DNA of 33,069 nucleotides from Chloroflexota bacterium (lineage in GTDB: Bacteria; Chloroflexota; Limnocylindria; Limnocylindrales; CSP1-4), in contig PLZO01000010.1 of assembly GCA_003152165.1 (NCBI GenBank), forward strand, positions 30,055 through 63,123, read 5' to 3'. The notes under the pieces were generated by a model, which did not search any database, was not told the DNA's origin, and worked only from the letters and a program-made list of their open reading frames with translations. Shown here piece after piece: positions 15,611-24,623 of this stretch. The translations under genes were made by a program, and so were the position numbers. Numbering within the stretch: the stretch's first letter is position 1; each line of letters begins with the position of its first letter.

Positions 15611-17473
15611 TCAACCACGGGCAGCCAAACGGGTGGCCTTGCCGGCAACCCAGGCAAGGAGCTCGGCTCGCGACCGGGTATTGAGCACCATGGCAGGCTC
15701 GACCCAGGCTCGGCGCGCCTGCCCCACCGCCCACTCGAGGTGGCGAAACTCCTCGATCCGGTGGGCGTCGGAGTCCAGGGCCAGGAGGCAGCCGGTCGCG
15801 ATTGCCCGGCGGGCACGCTGGTCGGCCAGGTCCAGGCGATGGTCGGAGCCGTTCATCTCAAGCGCCGTTCCCGTCCGGGCCGCCTCGGCAAACACGAGGT
15901 CCCAGTCGAGGTTGAGATCGTCCCGACCCTGGACTTTCCGACCAGCCGGGTGGGCGATCACGTCGACGTAGGGGCTCCGAATCGCAGCGAGGACACGCTG
16001 GGTGAGCTGCTCCCGGGTTTGGCTTCGCCCGACGTGGACAGAGGCGACGACGACGTCGTACTGGGCCAGGAGGTCATCGTCGTAGTCGAGGGTAGCATCG
16101 GCGCGGATCTCGAGCTCGCAGCCGTGCAACAGCCTGAACCCTTCGTCGGGGGTCGCGGCCGGGGCCCGGCCGTCGGCCTCCTCGCGCTCGAAACGCGTGT
16201 TCAGCTGGGCGACGACGGCCCGCTGGAGACGGACCCGGTCCGGTGTCAGGCCCCGGGCGATCGCCAGCGATCGAGTGTGGTCAGTCAGGACCTGGTAGGC
16301 GTGGCCGCGAGCTCGGGCAGCTTCGGCCATCTGCTCGATCGAGTGGACCCCGTCCGACCAGTCCGAATGCGAATGGAGGTCCCCGCGCAGGTCCACCAGC
16401 CGGATCAGGCTGGGCAGGGTCCCTGCCTGAGCTGCCTCGATCTCGCCCCGATCCTCGCGCAACTCGGGCTCAATGAACGGCAGGCCGAGGAAGGCATAGG
16501 CCTCCTCCTCGGTCGAGAATGTGCGTAGTTCGGGGGCCGTCGAACGCGCATCGGTGCCACGGATAACCGGCTCGGCTTCCTCAGCCAAGCGAAGATAGCC
16601 CTTCTCCGACAGGCTCCAACCACGCTCGCGGGCAATCCCGAGCAATCGGATGTTGTGGTCCTTCGAGCCGGTGAAATGAATGAGATAGGTGCCGGCCTCG
16701 CCCGGCGGCATGATCATCAGGTCAACCTGGGGTCCCCCGCTGAGCCGGATGGCCGCCTTGTGGGCACCGGCCCCCAGGACGCGCTCAACCCCCGGCAACC
16801 CGCTGAAATGCTGGACCAGGACTCCGGCGTCGGTCGTCTCCGCGAGCAGGTCCAGGTCGCCAATCGTCTCGCGCCGCCGCCGGTACGAGCCCGCGGGTTC
16901 GACGCGGCTGACCCCAGGTATGGTCGATAGCTCGGCCACCAGCCCATCCACCAGGGCCTCGGCAACCCCCAGGAGCATCCGATTGGATCGCGTCTCGAGC
17001 GACGCGATTCCAGCCAGGATTGATGCCTCGGTTTTCTCGGAGAGGCCCTTGACCGTCCGGAGTCGGCCGGCCTGGGCCGCCCTGCGGAGCTCGTCGAGGC
17101 CATCGATCCCGAGTGATTCATACAGGATCCTGACCGTTTTCGGGCCGACACCGGGAACTCGCAGCAAGCCCAGCAGCCCAGCCGGGACCTCGGCCACCAG
17201 CCGATCGTAGAAGTCGAGACGGCCCGTTCGGCTCAACTCGGCGAGCTTGTCGCTGATCGCCTGGCCTACCCCTGCGACCTTGGGCGGGTTGCCCTCGCGA
17301 TACAGGCGAGCGAGCTCGACCGGCTCGTGGGCAATCGCGTCGGCCGCGCGGTGATACGCCACCGTCTTGAACACGAGCTCGCCCTTGACCTCGAGCATGT
17401 CGCCGATCTCATGGAAGATGGTGGCGAGATCCGCGTTCGACAGCAACGGCGGGTCCACCTCGGCTTCGGGCAT
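15611..17473 (-). CDS. polX: DNA polymerase X with PHP domain (PolX)
   Basis: This is a 620-residue bacterial family-X DNA polymerase, a gap-filling repair enzyme with a C-terminal PHP phosphoesterase/nuclease domain. The N-terminal 8-kDa-like and HhH regions include VAGVGQAISDKLAEL and LLRVPGVGPKTVRILYE (about residues 67-118). The palm has GSYRRRRETIGDLDLL (GS at 195-196, metal Asp at 206 and 208), and the third Asp is in QVDLMIM (about 251). The PHP domain begins at DLHSHSDWSDG (His367/His369) and continues with LTDHT, GCELEI, ASVHVG, DVIAHP and LDSDAH, so its metal site looks complete. Length is normal. The start is ATG 17473, with a TACCAT box 7 nt upstream. Base-excision repair is the likely role. 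Confidence 0.96.
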   Translation of the reverse strand: MPEAEVDPPLLSNADLATIFHEIGDMLEVKGELVFKTVAYHRAADAIAHEPVELARLYREGNPPKVAGVGQAISDKLAELSRTGRLDFYDRLVAEVPAGLLGLLRVPGVGPKTVRILYESLGIDGLDELRRAAQAGRLRTVKGLSEKTEASILAGIASLETRSNRMLLGVAEALVDGLVAELSTIPGVSRVEPAGSYRRRRETIGDLDLLAETTDAGVLVQHFSGLPGVERVLGAGAHKAAIRLSGGPQVDLMIMPPGEAGTYLIHFTGSKDHNIRLLGIARERGWSLSEKGYLRLAEEAEPVIRGTDARSTAPELRTFSTEEEAYAFLGLPFIEPELREDRGEIEAAQAGTLPSLIRLVDLRGDLHSHSDWSDGVHSIEQMAEAARARGHAYQVLTDHTRSLAIARGLTPDRVRLQRAVVAQLNTRFEREEADGRAPAATPDEGFRLLHGCELEIRADATLDYDDDLLAQYDVVVASVHVGRSQTREQLTQRVLAAIRSPYVDVIAHPAGRKVQGRDDLNLDWDLVFAEAARTGTALEMNGSDHRLDLADQRARRAIATGCLLALDSDAHRIEEFRHLEWAVGQARRAWVEPAMVLNTRSRAELLAWVAGKATRLAARG

Positions 17474-17480
17474 GCCTTTG

Positions 17481-17486
17481 ATGGTA
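17481..17486 (-). promoter_or_regulatory. TACCAT -10 hexamer for polX
   Basis: On the minus strand TACCAT lies 7 nt before the polX ATG (17473). No Shine-Dalgarno is present between them, which suggests leaderless transcription. The box is in the 20-nt gap behind the GGDEF gene. Confidence 0.4.
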
Positions 17487-17493
17487 GCGGTGC

Positions 17494-18690
17494 TCAGGCC
17501 GCTACGACCTGGTTGCGGCCTCCGCGCTTGGCCCGGTACAGGGCCCGGTCGGCCTGGACAAGGATGTCGCTGATCGGCTCATGGCTCCGGCTGCCAACGG
17601 CCACGCCCACCGAGACACTCACCCCGGGTACGCGCCAGGCATGCAGGTCAAGCTGGCTGACGGCCAGTCGGACCCGCTCCGCGACCTCAAGGGCGACCTG
17701 CAGCGACGAGTTGCGCAGGAGGATCGCGAATTCCTCACCACCGAACCGGGCGGGCACGTCGCCGTCCCGGACGGCGTCGGCGATCGCGCCGGCCACCGCC
17801 CGCAGGACTTCGTCCCCGACGCCATGGCCATAGGCGTCGTTAATCCGCTTGAACCAGTCGATGTCGACCATCAACACGCCGAATTCGTGATCGTCCTCGG
17901 ATCGCCGGCGCTGGCCGAGCAGGCTGCAGAACTCGTCGAAGTAGCGCCGGTTGGGTAGCCCGGTCAGGGTATCGGTCGACGCCTGGGCGCCGACCACACG
18001 AGCCGAATCGACTCGGCTGAGGGCCGCCGAAGCTTCGAGCGCAGCCGCTGCCAGGACCCGCTGGGTGGCCGCCGGCCAGGCTTCGACGTTGCGCCGGGAC
18101 AGGATGATCGCCCCGATCACGGTACGGTCGTGGCGGAGGGGCACGGCCAGGGTATTGGCGATGCCGAAGAACGCTTCAACGCTCGCGGCCAAGCGCTCGG
18201 TGACCCCCTCGGCGTCATCTCCCTGGGACGTGTCGAGATCGCCCAGCGGCAGGACCGATGTCGTGCTGGGCACGCCCGCCCGCATCGAGACGAGGGTCGC
18301 GACCGGGGATCCGGCGTCCGGCTCGAGCCGGACCACGACGCAGTGATCGGCCGCCGTGACCCGGCCAAGGTCCCCGACCATCGCCTCAACGACGGCCGCC
18401 GGCGACACGGACCGTGACAGGCCCTGCAGGATTCGGGCGAAGCTTTCTGCCTCGGTCCGGCGGCTCGTGTCGAGTACGAGGACTGCCCGGCGGTGCAGCC
18501 AGGCGGCGCCGCCGACCGTTGCGACGAGGCCGACCACGATCACTCCAAGAGGGTTCGCGCTGCCGGTCAGGACAACCAGGATCGCGGCGGCGGTGAGGAG
18601 GCCGAAGGAGCCACCCAGGAACCTCCAGGTCACCATGATCCAGCGGTCCTGGGGGTCGCCCGGGATCACCATCCGTTGGGGGCCGGCCAC
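17494..18690 (-). CDS. GAF-GGDEF diguanylate cyclase, membrane anchored
   Basis: This protein of up to 398 residues probably makes cyclic di-GMP. Two adjoining hydrophobic helices lie at about residues 20-67. A GAF-like sensor follows (about 85-225; ADHCVVVRLEPDAG and LAVPLRHDRTVIGAIILSRR). The GGDEF domain (about 235-398) holds DTLTGLPNRRYFDEF, VDIDWFKRINDAYGH and the active loop RFGGEEF (GGEEF about 317-321). The inhibitory I-site RDGD (about 308-311) sits five residues before GGEEF, so product inhibition is expected. The start is uncertain: GTG 18690 has no Shine-Dalgarno, while ATG 18636 has AGGA about 10 nt upstream. It follows the larger GGDEF gene by 108 nt on the same strand. Confidence 0.9.
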   Translation of the reverse strand: MAGPQRMVIPGDPQDRWIMVTWRFLGGSFGLLTAAAILVVLTGSANPLGVIVVGLVATVGGAAWLHRRAVLVLDTSRRTEAESFARILQGLSRSVSPAAVVEAMVGDLGRVTAADHCVVVRLEPDAGSPVATLVSMRAGVPSTTSVLPLGDLDTSQGDDAEGVTERLAASVEAFFGIANTLAVPLRHDRTVIGAIILSRRNVEAWPAATQRVLAAAALEASAALSRVDSARVVGAQASTDTLTGLPNRRYFDEFCSLLGQRRRSEDDHEFGVLMVDIDWFKRINDAYGHGVGDEVLRAVAGAIADAVRDGDVPARFGGEEFAILLRNSSLQVALEVAERVRLAVSQLDLHAWRVPGVSVSVGVAVGSRSHEPISDILVQADRALYRAKRGGRNQVVAA

Positions 18691-18798
18691 GAACCCAAGG
18701 ATGCGGTTAGAACAAGCGTTCGTCCAGCCATGCTGGGCAGTACCTGTGGCGGTTGCGCCCTGGTACTTTGGTACGGTTGGGCCCTTGATTCGGCCGTC

Positions 18799-21366
18799 CT
18801 ACAGGACGGAGTCGGCCGCCGCCGAACCCCCGATCGGCACGACTGCACGCCCCCCTGAGCGGGTTGGTCGTCCGGCCCGGGCGCGGTGTGGACCGCCGCG
18901 CAACACAGCGAGCTCGGCTGCCGCGCCGCCGACGCCCTTCACCCGGTACATCGCCGCATCGGCCCGGGCGATCAGGTCCTGGGCGGTCTGGCCATCCACC
19001 GGATAGGCCGCAACTCCGATCGAGCAGCCGATCGAGACCCGCGACCGATCCGGGCTGTGGTAGGCCCGTTCGGTCAGGGCGGCGAGGATTCGCTGAGCCG
19101 CCAGCCAGGCAGCCTCGCGATCCGTGTCGGGCAGGATGATCGCGAACTCGTCGCCGCCGTAACGGGCCGGAATATCGGACGCGCGCAGAGTTGCCCGGAG
19201 TTCCTCGGCAACCCAGGCCAGGACTCGGTCGCCAAACAGGTGGCCGAACGTGTCGTTGACCAGCTTGAAGCCATCGAGGTCGATCATCAGGACCGCCAAC
19301 GGTGTCCTAGACCGCTGGGAGCGGACAACCTCTTCGCCGAGTCGCTCGTGAAGGTAGCGGTGGTTGAAGAAGCCGGTCAGCTGGTCGCGATCGGCCAGCT
19401 TGCGGGCGTCCTCGTACAGCCGGGCATTCTCGAGGGCCATGGCGGCCTCGATGGCCATCGTCCGGGCCAGCTCAAGGCGGGTTGCATCGAATGTCTTCGG
19501 GCTGCTTGAGATCAGTTCAACCAGGCCGATCGAGGTGCCCTTGGCGACGAGCGGCAGCATGGCCAGCAGCCGGTCGCCGGCCTGGACCAGCAGGGAGACC
19601 TCGGCCCGATCCGCCAGCGGGTCGTGGGTGTCGATCACCGAGGTGACCTGTCGTTCCAGGACCCGCCGGGTCTCGGGATAGTCGTTCAGGTCGAAGGAGG
19701 GCTCCGCTGCTTCGATCTCTGCCGTCGGCCAGTAGCCCCACGTCAGGATCCGGTCGGTCGATCGCTCCCAGTAGCTGATTCCGCAGTCGTCGACGTCCAT
19801 CGATTTCGCCAGGTGGCGGGCGATCAGGTCGGCGACCTGGCGCGGATCGAGGCTCGCGGACAGGGCACTGCTCATGTCGAGCAAGCCGCGCAGCTCCTGG
19901 GCGAGGCGCTCGCTGCGGGTCAGCAAGCGGGCCGATTCGACGGCCGTCGCGGCCTGGTCGGCCAGGATCGACAGGAGCCGCAGGTTGTCTTCGTCAAACT
20001 GATCGAGTCCGAGCTTCGAGAGGGTGATCACTCCGATCACCCGCTCGTCGTAGCGCATCGGCACGACCAGCATCGACTCGTCCACCTCGTCGGTCCCGGG
20101 GATCGTCGCGCCACGCGGATCAGTGTTCGCGTCATTGATCAGGAGGGGCAGGCCATGCAAGCCGACCCAACCGGTGAAGCCCTCGCCCAAGCGGGTCCGC
20201 AGGAGCTCGAAATCGACCTGCTCGTAGGCGCCAACGCGGCCCTCGAAGGCGATCGGGATGAGCTCGGCGGTCTCCTCCAGCATGTACACCCGGCAGTTGT
20301 GGTAGTCGATGATCTGGCGGATCTCCTCGACGATCGCCCGGCCAACCGACTCGATGGTGTTCTGTCGGCTCATCCGGGCCGAGGCCGCCTGAAGCACGGC
20401 CAGTTGCCCGGCCCGGACCTGGGCCGCGCCGAACAGGTCGGCGTTATGGATCGCGATCGAGGCGTGCGTTGCGACGGCCTCGGCGAACTCGATGTCGCCA
20501 GCCGTCCAGGTTCGCCGTTCGAAGGACACCGCGCTCATCACGCCGATCACGCGGTCGTCCTGGAGGAGCGGCACGACGAGCTCGGCCGCGATCCTGGCAA
20601 CCTGGTCGTAGCGCTCGTAGCGAAGGCGGCCGGCCTCCGTCACGCGATCGGCCGCGACGTCGTCGCGGTACCACGGCCGGCGCGTCCGCTCGACCTCCTG
20701 GAACCAGTCCTCGGCGGTGGCCAGCGCCGGCAGCTGCCCGGCAACCTCGTCGGTCATGCCGGCCCAGGCGACCAGCTCGAGCGTGTCGCCCCGGCGGATC
20801 CGGATCGTCGTGGCATCGGTCGCCACCGCCCGGTTCATCTCGCTCACGACCAACCGGAAGACCTCGTTACGATCCAGGCTGGTGGTCAGCCGCTGGGCGA
20901 TCCCCAGGACCGACTCGATCCGGTCGCTGAGCCTCACCTCACGGGCGGCCCGGGATGCATCGCGGGCGGCGATCCGACCGAAGGCGAGGCGCAGGAACGT
21001 GGCCGACACGGCCAGCACGGCGAGCTCGGCGAGGGCGCTCCAGTCGAGCACGGTCCACGGTGGGGTGACAGCGATCGGCCCGATCGTGAGGAGGGTGACG
21101 GCCAGGCCGACCAGGATCGCGGCGCGACGACCCAGGAAGATCGAAGCGACGAACAGGGGCACGGCCGCCAGGCCGATCCCGAAGGGGTCATGAACGCCGG
21201 CCAGCAGCCGAACCAGGCCATATCCCAGGAGCGACCCGACCGCCAGGAGCCACGGCGGAATCGGCGCACGAAGAAGCGTCACGGGCCGGATGAAAGCCCG
21301 CTCGTTCCTCGACCGGAGCCGGCCCATAAGGACGGCATCCGGCTCAGAACTGCTCGACGGGGTCAC
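18799..21366 (-). CDS. Three-GAF GGDEF diguanylate cyclase with N-terminal membrane helices
   Basis: This is an 855-residue signalling protein. The N-terminal region (about 30-135) has four or so hydrophobic helices. Three GAF-type sensor modules follow, at roughly 155-320 (RLTTSLDRNEVFRLVV), 335-510 (GEGFTGWVGLHGLPLLINDA, a classic GAF block) and 525-690. A GGDEF domain (about 695-815) follows: DRDQLTGFFNHRYLHERL, MIDLDGFKLVNDTFGHLFGD and RYGGDEF (GGDEF at about 737-741), with an intact I-site RASD five residues earlier. The last 40 residues are a low-complexity Gly/Arg/Ala tail. The start is GTG 21366 (VTPSSSSEPDA), with GAGGTC about 10 nt upstream. It probably converts redox, ligand or light-type signals into c-di-GMP; the ligands of the GAFs cannot be told. 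Confidence 0.92.
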   Translation of the reverse strand: MTPSSSSEPDAVLMGRLRSRNERAFIRPVTLLRAPIPPWLLAVGSLLGYGLVRLLAGVHDPFGIGLAAVPLFVASIFLGRRAAILVGLAVTLLTIGPIAVTPPWTVLDWSALAELAVLAVSATFLRLAFGRIAARDASRAAREVRLSDRIESVLGIAQRLTTSLDRNEVFRLVVSEMNRAVATDATTIRIRRGDTLELVAWAGMTDEVAGQLPALATAEDWFQEVERTRRPWYRDDVAADRVTEAGRLRYERYDQVARIAAELVVPLLQDDRVIGVMSAVSFERRTWTAGDIEFAEAVATHASIAIHNADLFGAAQVRAGQLAVLQAASARMSRQNTIESVGRAIVEEIRQIIDYHNCRVYMLEETAELIPIAFEGRVGAYEQVDFELLRTRLGEGFTGWVGLHGLPLLINDANTDPRGATIPGTDEVDESMLVVPMRYDERVIGVITLSKLGLDQFDEDNLRLLSILADQAATAVESARLLTRSERLAQELRGLLDMSSALSASLDPRQVADLIARHLAKSMDVDDCGISYWERSTDRILTWGYWPTAEIEAAEPSFDLNDYPETRRVLERQVTSVIDTHDPLADRAEVSLLVQAGDRLLAMLPLVAKGTSIGLVELISSSPKTFDATRLELARTMAIEAAMALENARLYEDARKLADRDQLTGFFNHRYLHERLGEEVVRSQRSRTPLAVLMIDLDGFKLVNDTFGHLFGDRVLAWVAEELRATLRASDIPARYGGDEFAIILPDTDREAAWLAAQRILAALTERAYHSPDRSRVSIGCSIGVAAYPVDGQTAQDLIARADAAMYRVKGVGGAAAELAVLRGGPHRARAGRPTRSGGRAVVPIGGSAAADSVL

Positions 21367-21501
21367 CGCCGACTGACCTCATCGGCCCAAGTCTCCATCG
21401 CGCCCGGATCGTCCCACCCGGCGCGGCCCTCGTGCCCCTCTCCGGTGGTACTTCAGGGGATCCCCGATGGTCACCCAGCCGGCGCGGCCGGCGAGCAGTC
21501 C

Positions 21502-22885
21502 TCAGTGCCGGAAGCCAGCCTCGGCGGCGACGCCCGGGGTGGATTGGCGTTCAAGCTCAGTCGTGAAGCGGACCAGGTCCGCCAGGAAAAGGGCCGCCAG
21601 GTCGCTGGACATGCCATTGCGCACGACGACCCGGAGGACGGCCAGGTCCTCGCGGTTGGCGGGCATCGTATAAGCCGGGACCTGCCAGCCCCGCTCACGC
21701 ATCCGGCGCGAGACGTCGAATACCGTGAAGTTCGTGACCTCGTCCTTCAGGCGGAAGGCGAAAACCGGCAGCTCGTCGCCCCGGCTCAATAGCTCGTATG
21801 GGCCGATTGCCTCGATTCTGGAGGCGAGCCGCATGGCGACTTCCCGGCACGTCAGCTGGACCCGCCGGTAGCCATCGAAGCCCAGGCGCAGGAACGCGTA
21901 GAACTGGGCCACGACCTGCGAACCCGGCCGGGAGAAATTGAGGGTGAATGTGCCTATGTCTCCGCCGAGGTAGTTGACATGGAAGATCAGGTCCTCGGGC
22001 GGGACCGCCTGGTCACGCCAGAGCGCCCAGCCGACACCCGGGTAGACCAGTCCGTACTTGCGGCCGGAGGTGCTGATGCTGGCCACCCGGGGCAGGCGGA
22101 AGTCCCAGGCCAGGTCAGGCTCGAGAAACGGCGCGACCATTTGCCCCCGAGGCACCGTCGACGTGGATCGGGATGTCCAGCCCGGTGCGCGCCTGGAGCG
22201 CGTCGAGTTCGGCCGCGATCTCGGCGATTGGCTCGTAGCTGCCGTCCATCGTTGAGCCCAGGATGCCGACCACGCCGATGGTGTTCTCATCACATAGCGC
22301 GGCGGCCTCGGTGGCCCAAGGTGCAGGCGATTGCCTTCGAGCGGCACGAGCCGGGGCTCGACCTCGAAGTAGTTGAAGAACTTGTCCCAGACGACCTGGA
22401 CGTTTCCCCCGGCGATCATGTTGGGGCGGTCAGCCGGCAGTCCGGCGGCCCGCCGGCACTCCTGTCAGCGGCGCTTCAGAGCGAGGCCGCCGAGCATGCA
22501 CGCCTCCGACGAACCAACCGTGGAGACGCCGGGGACGCCAACGGCTTGGAGCGTGCCACAGATGGGCCAGCATTCGCACGCAGCGCGTCTCCAGCTCGGC
22601 GGTCCGTGGGAATTCGTCCTTGTCGATCATGTTCTTGTCGACTGTCTCGGCCATCAGGGCCTGGGCCTGTGCCTCCATCCAGGTGGTCCCGAGGGTCGCG
22701 CCGTTCTGGCGCGAATTACCGTCCAGGAGCAGCTCATCGTGGATGAGCTGCTAGGCAGTGGCCGGAAGCATCCCCCGACGTGGGAAACGGTCGCGCGGCA
22801 CCGGTCCCTGCTCGACGTCCTGGGTGAACATCGGGTTGAGAGCGAGATCGTCGGCCAGGCCGGCGGGCCGTCGGTTCGAACGCAT
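21502..22885 (-). pseudogene. gad: Glutamate decarboxylase pseudogene (multiple stops and frameshifts)
   Basis: When frames are joined, the 1.38-kb stretch reads as a near full-length PLP glutamate decarboxylase, starting at ATG 22885 with GGAGG 4 nt upstream. Recognisable blocks are [112 protein letters not shown] and GYRRVQLTC. Lesions: TAG at 22751-22753 (Tyr expected), a frameshift near 22548, TGA at 22465-22467 (Trp expected), a frameshift near 22320 and a compensating one near 22141. The normally invariant His before the PLP-lysine is Arg (SGRKYG). Only the C-terminal 200 codons form an undisturbed frame. Activity is most unlikely. In living form the enzyme would consume protons in acid resistance. 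Confidence 0.93.
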
Positions 22886-22964
22886 GAGTCCTCCGGTGGC
22901 GATTGCGGGATGTCGGCGGGCCGCCTCGCACGGTATCACCGGGCTTGTTTCCGATCGGGCGCCG

Positions 22965-22970
22965 TACGAT
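22965..22970 (+). promoter_or_regulatory. TACGAT -10 hexamer for sensor kinase 1
   Basis: TACGAT lies 6 nt before the ATG at 22977, with no Shine-Dalgarno between, matching the arrangement at moxR. A TTGTTT at 22945-22950 could be a -35 but the 14-nt spacing is short. An overlapping ATG AGT CGA TGA just upstream is only a four-codon frame. Confidence 0.5.
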
Positions 22971-22976
22971 GAGTCG

Positions 22977-24623
22977 ATGATCGCCTGGTCCAGCCGCGAC
23001 TCAGAGGATGTCGTCATCCGCGTGTCGCTATCGCTGGCGGTACTCGTCGCAGCAACGGCCGTTGCGGCGGCGCTCCAGGCCTGGCTGGGTATTGGCGATG
23101 CCTCGGCGATCTACCTCCTTGCTGTCGTCCCGATCGCCGGGCGCTTCGGCACCTGGTCGGGCATCGTCGCCTCGGTGATCGCCTTCCTTACCTACGACTT
23201 CCTGTTCACCGCGCCACGCTTCACCTTCAACGTGACCAACGCCCAGGAGTGGCTCAGCCTCCTGCTCTTCCTCGTCGTGGCCGTCGTGATCGGACGGCTG
23301 GCGGCCCTCCAGGCCGAGCGCACGAGCGAGGCCGATCGGCGCGCCAGGGAGGCGCAGGCAATGTTCGGGATCAGCCGGGCGCTGGCCACCGCAACCACGA
23401 TCGGCGAGGCCGCCGGCGAGATCCTCGAACGGCTCGTCGCCCAGACCGGGCTGGAACGGATCTGGATCGGCTTCGGCGCCTCGCCCGAATCTGAGTGGCT
23501 CGTGGCCGACTCGAGTCCAGCCGGCGAAATCGCGAAGGGGGTGGCAGCGTGGGGCGATCCAGGTCCGGCCGTAACTGCGGCAGCGACGCCATGGGTGCTC
23601 GTCCGGACGCCGGGGGACGAGCCAGCGGAGTGGATCCGGACCCACGAAGGACCGCGAGCGGCTGCCGCCGAGGCCGGGGCCGACGCCAGGGTGGCCCTGT
23701 TCCGTGTTCTCATCGAGGCCGACGGAGAGGTACTCGGTTCCCTCTGGGGCCTGCGATCCGCAGATGCCGGGCTGCCCCGCCGGGGCGCCACCCGGAGCCT
23801 GTCGCTTGCTGCCGACCAGCTTGGGCTGGCCCTGCGCAGGGACCGCCTGGCCGAGATCGCAACGACCGGCGAGATCGCCCGACGGAGCGACGCCTTGAAG
23901 AGCGCCCTGCTCGATTCCGTATCGCACGACCTGCGCACCCCGCTGGCCACGATCCGGGCCCTCGCCGGCGGCCTGCTCGACGAGGGCGTGCCGATGTCGT
24001 CGGAGTCCGTCAGGGAGTCGGCTGCGACGATCGACGAAGAGGCGCTCCGCCTGAGCGAGATCGTGCGCGGCCTGCTCGACCTGAGCCGGATCGAGGCCGG
24101 CGAGCTGCGACCGAACCTCACTCTGCACGAGCTGGGCGAGCTCGTCGAGACGGTCGTCCGGCGCTATCGGGCCGCCGAGGGCGGGCATCGGGTCGAGGTC
24201 GAGATCCCCGACGATCTGCCCGTCCTTGTCGACGCGCTCTTCTTTGACCAGGCGCTCACCAACGTCTATGACAACGCACTGGCCCACTCCATCCCGGACG
24301 CGATCATCCGGATCCGGGCGACCCGACTCCGGCCGGGCGCCGATGACGGATCTGGGGAGACCGATCGCGGCCCGGACGATGGCCCTTCGGAGGTCGAACT
24401 CGTGGTCGAAGACAGCGGGCCGGGGATGCCGGCAGCAGCTCTCGAAAGCGCCTTCGACAAGTTCTACCGGGGGCGAGGCGTCGAGGTCGGCTCGCGTTAC
24501 GGGCTGGGCATCGGCCTGACGGTCGCGCGTGGCCTGACCGAGGCGATGGGCGCCCGGATCGGTGCCTCGGCCGGTGAGATGGGCGGGCTGGCCATCACCT
24601 TCCACCTGGCCGGCGGCCAATGA
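22977..24623 (+). CDS. KdpD-like sensor histidine kinase 1 (DUF4118-GAF-HisKA-HATPase)
   Basis: This 548-residue kinase resembles the C-terminal two-thirds of KdpD. Residues about 15-110 are the four-helix DUF4118 membrane domain with its hallmark YDFLFTAPRFTF (73-84). A GAF-like domain follows (about 125-285). HisKA has the phosphoacceptor His317 in SVSHDLRTPLA. The ATPase domain has the N-box (TNVYDNALAHS), DSGPGMP, FDKFYRG and GLGIGLTVARG. The N-terminal KdpD sensor and Usp-like domains of E. coli KdpD are absent. Its ATG-TGA overlap (4 nt) with the next gene couples it to response regulator 1. Given the kimA and kdp genes downstream it should sense K+ limitation or turgor. It is paralogous to the kinase at 27428. 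Confidence 0.94.
   Translation: MIAWSSRDSEDVVIRVSLSLAVLVAATAVAAALQAWLGIGDASAIYLLAVVPIAGRFGTWSGIVASVIAFLTYDFLFTAPRFTFNVTNAQEWLSLLLFLVVAVVIGRLAALQAERTSEADRRAREAQAMFGISRALATATTIGEAAGEILERLVAQTGLERIWIGFGASPESEWLVADSSPAGEIAKGVAAWGDPGPAVTAAATPWVLVRTPGDEPAEWIRTHEGPRAAAAEAGADARVALFRVLIEADGEVLGSLWGLRSADAGLPRRGATRSLSLAADQLGLALRRDRLAEIATTGEIARRSDALKSALLDSVSHDLRTPLATIRALAGGLLDEGVPMSSESVRESAATIDEEALRLSEIVRGLLDLSRIEAGELRPNLTLHELGELVETVVRRYRAAEGGHRVEVEIPDDLPVLVDALFFDQALTNVYDNALAHSIPDAIIRIRATRLRPGADDGSGETDRGPDDGPSEVELVVEDSGPGMPAAALESAFDKFYRGRGVEVGSRYGLGIGLTVARGLTEAMGARIGASAGEMGGLAITFHLAGGQ

Noticed and set aside
18691-18798. c-di-GMP riboswitch between the two GGDEF genes
   Set aside because: The gap contains a GTAC-type inverted repeat but none of the conserved GEMM sequence blocks.
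19624-21792. 722-codon plus-strand frame opposite the three-GAF GGDEF gene
   Set aside because: Antisense to clear GAF and GGDEF domains; no motif of its own.
22731-22753. Stem-loop next to the TAG in the gad remnant as a stop-codon readthrough signal
   Set aside because: The 8-bp stem is made of the codons for the conserved QLIHDEL segment. A second stop (TGA) and three frameshifts elsewhere make recoding implausible.
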